Below, piece after piece: positions 34,824-45,488 of a DNA stretch of 64,000 bases (position 1 is the first letter of the stretch; every line of letters starts with the position of its first letter). The stretch is taken from the NCBI GenBank assembly GCA_001179505.1, contig CDMY01000104.1, forward strand, positions 1 to 64,000, given 5' to 3'. A program made the position numbers and the translations under genes. The notes below the pieces were generated by a model. The model searched no databases, was not told the DNA's origin, and saw only the letters and a program-made list of their open reading frames with translations. The DNA is from Vitrella brassicaformis. Its lineage: Eukaryota; Sar; Vitrellaceae.

Positions 34824-35741
34824 TGCTGAAGCCCAGAAGCCACACTAGATAATGGTATGTGATTGAGTGGTTCTCCCCCCTTTTTCCCACTCAGTGCAGT
34901 CAGCAGTTTCAGGAACCACCCTAGGCGGCCGGACGGCCAAGTCCCCTGTGATTGGCTGATCGTTGCTTTGGTGGCTCAGAGAGCGCTCATTTTTCCACTT
35001 CCCCCTTCTGGCTTCTGTACACTTGCCATGGCTCTTGCTGGGCGACAGCGCCCGTTCTTGTGTATGTAGCCAGAATCGGTGTTTGTCAACGTTCTACAAG
35101 GCAGCCAGTGCTCTCTGCTGCCATCTGTTTGTCCGCCGGTGCCAGTGCAGGGAGGGGTAGACAGGCCGTGTGCATGCTTTGCATGTACATGCTGCTAGTT
35201 TAGTGCGTGAGACAACAGGATCCCTCCGGGGTTACAAACACGAGTCTCGTTAAACACACTAACCAACCAACCAACCAACCTGTTGTTTTACTCTCGTCTG
35301 CAAGCATAAGTGCAAGTGGAGAGAGATCTGCACTGGCTTTTAAACGATGCGCGCACTGACCCTCGACGTTCGGGGAGCATGACACCAGGAATCGGCTTCA
35401 TCCTTTGCCACCCAGATGCCTGTGCGTTTTCAACGGTGGACAGACCCACTGACTGTGTGGGACGCTGTTATCTGTCAATGAGATTGAGGTGCACCCATGC
35501 AAACATTTAATTGGCAAGCACACACACACACAGACACGCACAGACCCACACAGATACCATGACATATCAGCGGCCATGCAGCCACAGGTCCACAGCAAGG
35601 CAGCGGGCCTCCCTCCCTATCAACCCCCCAGCCCAACCACATGCACCCATCCATCCCACCCACCCATCCACTATTGCGTGACGCAAAGTGACAGCATCAA
35701 AACACTCATCCGTCAGCACCCGTCAGCCACTCAGCCCTTTT
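34824..35741. other. Intergenic region without a supported gene
   Basis: About 0.9 kb upstream of the b561 gene and downstream of the ankyrin paralogue. It has an 'aaccaacc' tandem stretch near 35262-35280, (CA)n near 35520-35545 and CCCA/CATCC runs near 35600-35670. No coding or RNA gene seen. This is one of the few places where two neighbouring genes share a strand. Confidence 0.5.
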
Positions 35742-37589
35742 TCACGTGAAGCCCAGCGACATGAACACCCCCCTGGTCATGTACCCTAACTGCCGCCACT
35801 GAAACTGGCAGTCCGCATCCCCAAGGTGTTCATTGAAGCCCTTGATCACACCCGCCACGCCGTGTTGCTCCGCCTCGTCCAGCCGGGCTCGATGCACCAC
35901 CTCACGCACACCCACCATGCGCACCGCACGGCCCCCATTGCCGCTGGCAATGGCAAAGCACTGAAGGGAGGGCACGCGCACCGTCTGCCCGCCCTCTTGG
36001 CGCGTCCCGCCCACCACCTCCCTATTGCTCGCCGTACGTGTGGCCGCCTGTCTGACGAAGTGCGCCACGGCCGCCCGCACATGCTGCCTCAGCACCGAGT
36101 CGCCAATCAGGTACTCATCGATGGTCGCCATGGCTGTTGAGGGCTGATAGAGGAATGACCCGACATGCCAGGCGATGGCCTCTCCCTCCTGTGGTCCGAA
36201 TGAGAGGGTGGAGGGGGATGGGTGAGCGGGGTGGCCATCGTGGTGGGTCACCAGGGTCAGCAGACGCGTGAGAAGCATCGAGTAATCGCGCTGGGGTGCG
36301 AGGGCGGTGTTGATTGCCTCCATGACGACATCACGCAGCTCATTCAGCACTGTCGCATACTCGGTGAGCACCATCTGGCGGCAACGGCGGTCCGCCTCGG
36401 TTGCTGTAGGAAGGTGGGCAATCGATGGGGCTGCACCGCCTCTTAGCAGCACAAGGATGCAAGTCTTCTGGACAGGTATCCTCCTGCGAATGTTCTCCTC
36501 CTCTTCTTCCGACACAAAGTCGGCTCTCCGCACCCACTCGGTGAACCAGTCGAGCTGAGAGGCAGCTTCGTCGAGGGCCGTATATCCGTCAGCACCCTGA
36601 TTCGTCCGTCTATTGATCTCCCCAGCCGAAACGTGCCGAGACATCCAATGAATCACGCGGTGGGCCCCGGCGAAGGCCGCCCAATGGAATGCTGTCTGGC
36701 CATCCCCGTCCGCAGCCATAATACTCGCGCCGTTGTCCACCAGCAGATCCAGGTAGCTGTCGAGGAAGGCCTGCGAGTACTCTCCGCCTCTCATCGCTAC
36801 ATAGCGCATCACATGGTCGCCTGAGCCCCATCCGTTTCCTTCGTCTGCCAGTGTGCTGTCGTCTTGGATAAGCCGGCGATAGATGCATAGCAGCTGGCTC
36901 TCGAGGGCAGGGGTAGGACGGAATAATCTGACTATCGGCACATGTGGCAGTTGCATTACCATGAACCCTCGCAGCTGCACGTTGCGCGCCATCAGAAGAC
37001 CGAGTGCCGCCTGGTTGCCCGCCGCCACGGCGATTTGGAAGGGTCTATGTTCTATCCGAGAAAGATCCGCCGCGTTCATGTCAGCCCCGCCATCGATGAG
37101 GGCATTCATGACGGCGTCCTGGAGGTCAGTAGAAGGCCAGCGAGGCATGGCGACGGGACACCTGACACAGATTGAATGCATGTACACATGTCACCCTAGA
37201 TGGGCATCTGTGTGCGTATGTGACGGTGTCTTGCTCACTGACCCGCCAACGAACCCCGCTGGTCGTAGTGCCTCGATGGCTCCGAGGGTGAAATCGGTCA
37301 TGTCATCGATGGAAAGAGCCAGCAGAGGGTACCCCAGGCTACTCGGCTCTCGCTGTCGGTCCGCTGTTGTCAGTAGCGGCCGAGCATTTGGGTTTGCCCC
37401 CTGCTGTATGAGCTGTGTCACCTCGGCGGCACTGGTGAGCGTGCGGTGGATGATGCCCATGGCAAGCCGGCGGGTGACATCGCTGGTGCCCTCATCGAAC
37501 TGGGTCTCCACGGCATCCAGTCTCACCCATCCCTGCGGCAGCAGCGGTGGCGCAGTCGCAGCAAACACCACAGTCGACGTAGACGCCAT
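35742..37589 (-). CDS. Ankyrin-type repeat protein, paralogue 2
   Basis: Two exons, 37589-37243 and 37161-35742, about 589 residues. The start is the ATG at 37589 (MASTSTVVFA). Ankyrin-like units include NALIDGGADMNAADLS, PFQIAVAAGNQAALGLLM, LDLLVDNGASIMAADG, TAFHWAAFAGAHRVIHWM and YTALDEAASQLDWFTEW, closer to the ankyrin consensus than in paralogue 1. The C-terminal region (ALAPQRDYSMLLTRLL, VREVVHRARLDEA, LGDADCQFQWRQLGYM) matches the gene at 12337-14100. That copy has no intron at the equivalent position, so an intron was gained or lost after duplication. A probable interaction scaffold. It is divergent from the gene at 37985. Confidence 0.75.
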
Positions 37590-37984
37590 CTGATGTGGTT
37601 GGACTTGTCTACACACCTGTACCCAGGACAGGCAGACATCTCTGCGTCCTCTTGTGACGTCCTGTCTACTCGTCATATGACGACCATATACCTGCGTCAA
37701 ATTCAAAGCAGAGGTGGTCACCGTGACGACGACGAGCACTTGCAGACGAGTGAGTGGATCTGGCACACTGACTGAACATCACAAAACACGCAGGGCACGA
37801 GCCAGCCAATACTTGTGCTTCCTGATATGATGACAATGAGAATGCGTGCAACTCACCTCGACGTTAGCAGTCTTCGCCGGGGGGGAGGAGCACAACTTCC
37901 CTGCGAGCTTTGCTGCGAGCTTGGAAAGATCTGCACGTCGAAAAGAGGAACAAAAGGGAATATGTACTCATCGAATGATGCGGG
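37590..37984. promoter_or_regulatory. Divergent promoter region (395 bp)
   Basis: Separates the ankyrin paralogue 2 and the small membrane-protein gene. It includes 'ctgcgagctttgctgcgagcttggaaag' within about 37901-37928, that is, two adjacent copies of the TGCGAGCTT word seen near other starts. Confidence 0.45.
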
Positions 37985-38665
37985 ATGCAGACATCAGATG
38001 AAGTGAAGGCGCGAAGGAACAAGCTGACGTCTGCCGCTGCCAATGCCGAGGCCGATGCTGCACCTATCGACGAGGACGAGCAGGAGGCAATCATCGCATC
38101 ATTCAGTCAACAACTCGCCAGGGACGCACTCTTTTGGCGGTCTTTAGTGGGAGGGCTGGCCTCCCTGGCTGCACTCGCGTGTGCCACCGTTGCGGGAGCC
38201 CTCTTTGCGCGGCTGATCTATCCCAACACAGGGCCGACATCGCCGACCTTATCGGACTCAGCCGCTGGGAGGCTTCTGGCGCTGGTGTGTTCCACGGTGT
38301 CGATGATTGGGGCTGCTGCCTGTGCGGCACTAATAGGCTTTACTTTGAGCAGTCCGCAGTCCGCAGAGCCCCAGCCGCCCCCACCCTCGCCCTCTCTCTG
38401 GTCATCTCTCTGCAGCTGTTACGTCCTCCGTCAACACACGAACACTCTGCTGCAGCTGGAGAAGCTGTGTGTGCTGGTGTCGCTGATGGGTGAGTCGGTC
38501 TTCTTCGTCGAGCTCATGAATGGCCGGAGTGTGTCTGTGTGTGTCACTGGGGTGCTGGTGGGGATGGTGGTGGGTATGCGGCGCTGGGTGGAGAGATCGA
38601 TCGGTGAGAGCGCCGAGAAGCTGGGCCAGCTGAGAGGGGCGAGATACAAGTATAGGTCGCTGTAG
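37985..38665 (+). CDS. Small multi-span membrane protein, unknown function
   Basis: A single-exon frame of 226 residues from the ATG at 37985 (MQTSDEVKARRNK). An Ala/Glu/Asp-rich N-terminus is followed by hydrophobic helices (LVGGLASLAALACATVAGAL, LLALVCSTVSMIGAAACAAL, LCVLVSLMGESVFFVEL, SVCVTGVLVGMVVGM) and a basic C-terminal helix ending YKYRSL. A Pro-rich loop (EPQPPPPSPS) lies between helices 2 and 3. No family recognised. It is unusual here in having no intron. Confidence 0.65.
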   Translation: MQTSDEVKARRNKLTSAAANAEADAAPIDEDEQEAIIASFSQQLARDALFWRSLVGGLASLAALACATVAGALFARLIYPNTGPTSPTLSDSAAGRLLALVCSTVSMIGAAACAALIGFTLSSPQSAEPQPPPPSPSLWSSLCSCYVLRQHTNTLLQLEKLCVLVSLMGESVFFVELMNGRSVSVCVTGVLVGMVVGMRRWVERSIGESAEKLGQLRGARYKYRSL

Positions 38666-39271
38666 TGTATGTAGCATCCATGGAAGCTGTGGGTGCTGTT
38701 AGTGAGCGTGAGTATGTGTGTTTGGGCTGGTTGGCTTGTTTGATCATACCAACAGTAAGTTAAGAGAGAGAGAGACTCATTGAGTGACATCACAGGTCCG
38801 TTAGTTACATGAATGAATCACACGGGTCCACACCTCAGCTACCTGTCAGTCAGTCGTTGGGAGGGAAGGGAAAGCGCTCCGAAAAATGAGCAAGCGAGTG
38901 GCTGGCGCGTATGGCACGGCACGTAGGCACCCACACACTGCGAGTTGGCTGGTTGGTTACACATCATGATGTGTGTCCACTGATTGATCCATTTATCCAT
39001 CCATTCATGGCTCGATCACGACCACACATCACATACAGACAGAAACACAGACAGACAGACAGACAGACAGACAGACCCGGCAGGAAAGGCGGCACGGCAC
39101 ATACATCCCCGCTGCCTACTGATATGATAGACGCCCCGCCCCCCTCTCTCGCCCAGCCCACGCCTCCTCCATCCATCCACACACACGCTCATGCTCATCT
39201 ACCCACCCCAGCCATCTACCAGAAGAATCCATTCCTCAATCAATCGGTTGTCAATCGGTTGGTCTATCTAT
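38666..39271. other. Convergent intergenic region
   Basis: Low-complexity sequence between two convergent stops, including a (CAGA)n run at about 39035-39080. No gene seen. Confidence 0.5.
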
Positions 39272-42200
39272 CTAGCACGGCGTGGCCTGTGACTTGGGCC
39301 CCCTGTCGGCGAGCCTCCGCAGTATCTCTATCAGCAGGCTTTTGTCCAGCTTCTCCAAACCGGGCTGCTTACCAATCCTGATGACCACACCACACCACAC
39401 CACAACACAACACAACACACACCTGATGGATGGATGGATGGAGGCACATGGACGTACCGGTCGAAGTGCGTGACGATGAACTGCAGAGCCATCTCGCGGA
39501 CGGCCTCCACTTTGAGTGAGTGCGAGGCGGCGAATATGTCGAGCACGTGCTCCTCGTTGAAGCTGTTCTTGACCGACAGCTCGCAAAACGACCGCAGCCG
39601 CTCGTTGCTCAGCCCGTAGTATCCCGCGGCCTCTATCAGGTACATGGCCGTGTGCGGCACCAACACCTTCAGCACATTGTCGCCTGCACGCACACGCGCA
39701 TCCAGCCATCCATCCATCCAGATCGGTGGACGTGGTGGTGCGTGTCTTTGTGATGTGTCTGTGCCATGCCATTGGCTGGCTGACCGGCGTAGCAGAATCT
39801 GAGGAATGTTCGGAAGGCTTCAGGGGTCATGCTCTCGTCCGCCGGCACCACCAAATAATCAGCACGGCTCTCTGCAGACACACACACAAGACACCACACC
39901 ACACACCCCAGGCCAAGTGCAGTGCATGGTGTGTGCATCACATGGCGGCCGCCTTGTGTCGGTCGATTCTTCACACGCTCCCACTCACAAACCGCCCACA
40001 AACCACCACTTACCTTGCATGCCCGATGTGACGCTAGCCGCCGCGAAAAAATGACACCGAGCAGCCAACAAAAACTTGTGCGCCTGCAGTGCACAGACGC
40101 AAGGCACGGAAGGACAGAAGCACAGCACACATGACATGACCACACACCAGGTCACGCGGCCATCCACCATCCATCCACATTTCTCTCTCCCCTCTCCTCG
40201 TCTCATCTGATCTAATCTGCTCCCTCTCACCGCAATGGCCTCCCCCTGGCTGCCCTGTGTGCCCTCTACGACGACGGTGTAGTCGGAGAGTATCTGCTCG
40301 ATGAGGAGCCGCTGCAGGTCCTCGGCCAGGCGGCGGGGCGGGATGTTGAGCGAGCTGGGCTCGCCCGACAGGCCCCGCACGCTACTAAACATAGACGATA
40401 TAGCGCTGCTCAGAGGCAGCGAGGCCGTGGTGGACGACCAGCCACCTGGCGGGGGGGCGGCACTGGACGATCCCGCACCACTGGCACTCTCTGCACAGAC
40501 CACACAGACCCAACGGATGGATCGAGAAGCGAGGGGGTGGTGTTTGTTCGCTTGTGCGCGTGTGCGGGCGTGTGTGTGGGTGGGTGGGGGTTGGGTACCT
40601 AACCTACCTGCTTGTGCGGCCGCCCTTTGGTTGCCGAGCCTCATCAGCTCGCATAGCAACCTGCACACACAGAGAGAGAGGAGAGGGGAGGGTGACTAGA
40701 CGCTTCTCGGTATAGTTCGAACGTTCCGATGCTGTCTCTTTCCGCCAGTCTGCCAAGGCAGACTGGGCTGGCTGGCTGGCTGGCTGTCGGTATGTCTGTC
40801 TTACTTGGCCCCCAGCTGTTCGCACTCCTCTCGCTCGGCGCAGGCAGCGTAGTTGTGAAGGAAGAACTTCTTGCAGGCCGCCTCAATGGGCGCCGTGTCG
40901 GGGGAGTCCTTGACGGCACGACTGAGCAGCGGGACCACGTTAGACACCGACAGACGAACTGCAGGGAAGGCACACAGCAGACAGACAGAAGCAGGGCTTG
41001 TTGTGTGGCTGTCTGTGTGTGTTGATGTAGGTGTAGGTCTAGAGGGGTGTGTGTGTGTGGGTGTGTGTGTGGACTTTTGATGTGTCGTTCGATCATGGCG
41101 GCGAGACGGGGGATGTTGAAGCGGCGACCCGCAACGTACAGGTCATACAAATCATTCACCCTGCACACCAACGACACACACACAGACGCACATCCATCCA
41201 TCAGATTTCCGGAGCACGCTCCCCGCTTGTGTGTGGATGTAATGTGACTTACGGCAGCGTGCTAAAGGCCGGCTGGTCGCTGTAGAGGAAGCTAACGAAG
41301 TCCATCAAAATGCTCGGCAGCACGTTGACCCCCACCACAATCGGCTCCATCGGGCTCAGATTCAAAGCGCTAATGTCCGGCCCGCTCGCCGCCTCATTCG
41401 CCGCCCCCTCCCCCTCCCGCCCATCCAGCCCCTCTCCACCCAACTCAGCCTCGCTCCCCATCTCAGGCCACTCCTGCGCGCCGCCCTCGCCTGCAGACGC
41501 CGCTGTCTCATTGGTGTCGGCCGTCTCCTCCCCGTCATCCGCCGACTGGCTCAGCGTCGCGTGTCGGTCGTCATCCGGCGATTCCCCAGCCGAGAACGAC
41601 CCCACTGAGGCGGGGGCCAGCGCAGCAGCGGCAGAGGCGGCCCGGGATGGCTCGAGTGCGTCTGCGGGTGCGGGTGGTTTCTCGCTGTCGCGGCCGAAGC
41701 TGGATCGCTTTGCGGGGGAGGCGATGGATGAAGGGGGGCTCTCGATGGTCGCGGCCGAAGCTGCCGAAGCCGGCCCGGCAGCAGCAGCAGCAGCATCCGA
41801 CACGGAGACAGGGACGGGTGGGGGCGTGGCGGCCGGCATGTGCACCTTGACCTCAGGGGAGCTGATGCACTCCTCCGCCAGCCTGACGGTGGTCTGCGTG
41901 CTCTCGCTGCTCCCGTTGGAACCATGCCCCTCCTGCTGCTGCTGCTGGTCCAAACTCTTGACCCAAACCTCATCAGCCCCAGCCGCAGACACAATGCGCG
42001 GCCGCATGTCCGACCCGCTCCCCCGCGACCACCGCCGGGACGACCGCGACCGGCGGGCCTCCTCGTCGCTGTAGACGTCCACATCCACCTCGGGAATGGT
42101 CCCCACCAGCCCGGGACTGGGCGGGCCGCTCCGCACTCCAGGGCCACCACCACTCACCGAGCGCGTCAAGCTCAAATTGATCAGCGCCAGGTCCTGCGGC

Positions 42201-45200
42201 GGGATGTGGGCATAGGCGCTCACTGCGGGCGGTGGGCGGCTGCCACCCGCCCCTGCGAACCCAGAGGGAGCTGGGGGGCTGCTGCGCTGCCGTGAGAGCT
42301 CCAGAGGGTCATTCAGACCGGCGAGGCTCGGGTAGCCCGTGGCCCAGCTCGTGGGGCAGCCCCGGAAGGGCAACACCGACACGGATGGCGTGGCGCTTCC
42401 GCTGGCGAGGGGTGCGATGGGCGGCGTCTGTCCGCCCGGCCCCTGTGGCTGTGGCTGTGGCTGCGGGGGGTTGAAGCGGTTGGGTGAGGGGCCCATCGGG
42501 GGGCGGCCGAACAAGTTGCGGGGCGTGAAGTACTGCCGGCGTGCTGCGCTCTGGCGGCCGGCAGCAGCGGCAGCAGCAGCAGATGAAGAGGACGAATCGC
42601 CGTCCCCCGGCTGAGTCTGATGCAGCCCTTGCGGGCGTCCCCTGCCTCCGTCCGCCGGCCCAGCTGCCCCGCTGGGCGATGTCGACGACCCACCCAGGCC
42701 GCCCAGAGACACTACGGCCTCCATCAGGTCATCCTGATCGCCACCCAGTGCCGGGTAGGCAGGGAAATGAGACGGCGAGGACTCCTCTGAGGTGCCGGTG
42801 GGCAGCCGGCGGAGGTCAGAGAAGGGCTGGTGTGCTCGCGAGTGGCCCTTGGCGCCGGCTTTGCCGTGCAGGTGCCCTCTGCGTGGCGAGCGAATGCGGA
42901 ATGGTGATTCGTCGGCGAATAGGTCGTCTTCGTCAGTGGGTGGCGGGGGGCGGGTGAGCCGCTGGATGGTGCGGGGGTCCATGCCTTGGTGCTCGGCGAT
43001 GATGCGCCAGATGGAGGGGCACCGAACCAGCAGCAGGTGGGAGTGGCAATGCACCGACACGGCACCCTGTTGACGTACGTGACGAGGAAGGACACGAACC
43101 AAACAAACACGCGGCAATCTAATCTGTTTTGTGTCTGCAATCCTCTTTGCTCGCCTTGCAGGCCAGGCTCCATTCTCACCGGTGGTTTTGACGGCAGGAC
43201 CATTCCGAGGTTGGCGCCATAGGACGAAGCCGACCCGGCTGACGATGCGGCCGAGCCGTCCTTGCCAAACCGACCTGCGGACCGTGACGAGCCGTTGGTG
43301 AGGCCGCCGTCGTGGCCTCCCTGTGTGGGTGACGACGCGGGCGGGCGGTCGGACCGCGGCGAGGAGTCTGGGTCTTCATCTGACGGTGCCGCCACCAGGA
43401 TGACGTCGCATGTGCCCTGCCAGGTGCTCTCTACTTGGCACTTCTCCAGTAGGTTCAGCAGATCCTGACATGACAACAGACAGACAGACAGACGGATGGA
43501 TGGATGGATGTCGGTGTGGGTGTGGGTGGCCTGGCCCTGGTTGTGTGTGGTTGTGTTGTTTGTGACGTGACTGACGTACCTGTGCGAGTGTGCATGGCGG
43601 GATGGGTGGCGTGATGGGCCCGAATCTGAACTCGTAGCAGTCGTTGTGCCGTCGCATGCCGCTCGACCCGCCAAACACTATCATGCACTCCTGCAAAGAA
43701 CCCTGAGCAAACCCAACACACACCACACCACACCACACCACACCACACACAGGCAGAGAGAGGGCATCCGTTCGTCCATCCGTCCGTCCGTATGGATGTA
43801 CAAGTCAGTCGTCAAGTGGGCGTGGCGTGTGCATTGCAATGCATTCATTGGTCGGTGATTTCCTACTCTGCGGAGGACGGCAGCGTGGAAGTCACGGCCA
43901 TGGGGAGGGGACCCCATCACAGACACGCGGGACCATATCTGAGGACAGCCATACATCACACACATAGCTTATCATGGGCAGCCCTGAATGCATTGCATTC
44001 CCCTTGTCTCTCATCTCATCTCATCTGCAGCTCCCTCCCTCCCTCCCTCCCTCCCTCCCTGACCTACCCGTCTCTCCAGGTCCAGCTGCAGCAGGTCGTC
44101 GTGACGCACCCCGTCATTGCCGCCATACAAGTAGATGTACTTGCCTGTTAAAGAACGACACACAGGCAGGGACGGAGGGAGGGAGGGAGGGAGGGAGGGA
44201 GGGAAAAAGCCACCGCCACAGCAATGCATATATAATGATTGTGCATGTCGTGTACCTCTGAGTACGGCGCTGTGTGCGTATCTTCCGTCGGAGAGGTCGG
44301 TGCCGGTGCAGGGGAACCTGCGCCACATGTTGGTGGTGAATCTGAAGGTGAAGACGTCCCCATATCGCTGGTGGCCGCTGCCGCCCACGATGTACATGAC
44401 GTCGTCCTTCACCATGCACTGATGGCTGGAAGTAAGACACACACACACACACACGTCGATCAAAGGCACCACCCTTGGCTGGGTGGGTGTGTTGGTGTGT
44501 GTCATGTGTGTCTGTCTGTCTGTGGTTTGCTTGCTGGCCGACCGGTATCTGCCGACAGGTGCGTCTCCGCTGGTCACGACCAGGTCCCACGTCTTGGTGC
44601 AGATGTCAAACCGATACATCTCTGTCGGGTAGTTGGTCTGACACACACACACACACAGAACGACACACAGAACCACACACAGACAGACAGAATGTGTGCG
44701 TGTCTTGTGGTCTGCTGCTCACTCCCTGACTGACCCCGTGAGTGCCGCCCCAGACGTAGAGGCCCTCCTTGTAGAGGACCATGGACTGGCCGTAGCGAGC
44801 CGACGGGCGGTCCTCGGTGGGGTTGGCCAGCAGCACCCACGTCTCGGTGGCGAAGTTGTACATGTGCAGGTCTCGCTTGTTGGTGTACCCGAAGTGCGAA
44901 CCAGACCCGCCGAACACGTACATCACACCACCTATGTCGTCAGCCACCGCTGAGTGCGACGCGCGACCCGACGGCCGCTCGCCGCGAGCGTTGACGCACC
45001 GCCACACGCGCGTGTCGATGTCCAACTCTAAATGGAGGGAGGGGAGGAAGGAAGACATGCCATGCATGTGTCTGTGTGTTGGTGCTGGTGTGTGGGTGCG
45101 GCGCGGTGCGTACCGTATACATCATCGAAGCAGTTGGCTCCGTCGAAGCCTCCGAAGACGTACAGGTACCTCTCTTTGTAGAGGACGCAGGTGTGGCCAC

Positions 45201-45273
45201 TCCGGTTGGCCGGCAGCTCCCCCGTGCATTCCAGCTTATCCCAGTAGCCCCGCACGTGACGATCAGCGTTCAT
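39272..45273 (-). CDS. Kelch-repeat protein with two BTB regions, LZTR1-like
   Basis: About 17 exons from the ATG at 45273 (MNADRHVRGYW) to SQATPC-stop. The N-terminal half is a kelch propeller of at least six blades: LYVFGGFDGANCFDD, VMYVFGGSGSHFGY, LYVWGGTHG, VMYIVGGSGHQRYGD, IYLYGGNDGVRHDD and CMIVFGGSSGMRRHND. It is followed by a first BTB region (TCDVILVAA ... VHCHSHLLLVRC ... SILMDFVSFLYSD) interrupted by two long Ser/Pro/Gly-rich insertions (about 43180-43440 and 41380-42980). A second BTB/BACK region follows: DYTVVVEG, AHKFLLAARC, FLRFCYAGQ, YLIEAAGYYGL, CELSVKNSFNEEHVLDIF. Kelch then BTB-BACK twice is the LZTR1 architecture; LZTR1 is a cullin-3 adaptor for small GTPases in animals, and plain orthology is not proven. 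Confidence 0.75.
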
Positions 45274-45488
45274 GGTAGTGGTAGGTAGGGAGACTGACTA
45301 ACAAGTTAAACACTGATCGGCAACTCAACTTCGCCACCACACCAAATAAGAATCTCAAGTGCAGGGTTTGGGTTTGAGGCCCCCAGTCTCCTCGGGAAGC
45401 CCACGGACGGGGCACCGTTGTCTCTGCTGCCGCCCTGGCGAGGAATGTGACGAAGCCGGACGAAGCATTCAGTGACGACGGAGGTCTC
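45274..45488. promoter_or_regulatory. Divergent promoter region (215 bp)
   Basis: Gap between the start codons of the LZTR1-like gene and the kinesin gene. The TGCGAGCT word found in other divergent gaps is not seen here. Confidence 0.35.

Noticed and set aside
41310-42295. Long plus-strand open frames (254 and 151 residues) opposite the kelch/BTB gene
   Set aside because: They are antisense shadows of the GC-rich, Ser/Pro/Ala-coding insertion of the minus-strand gene, with low-complexity composition and no splice or start context.
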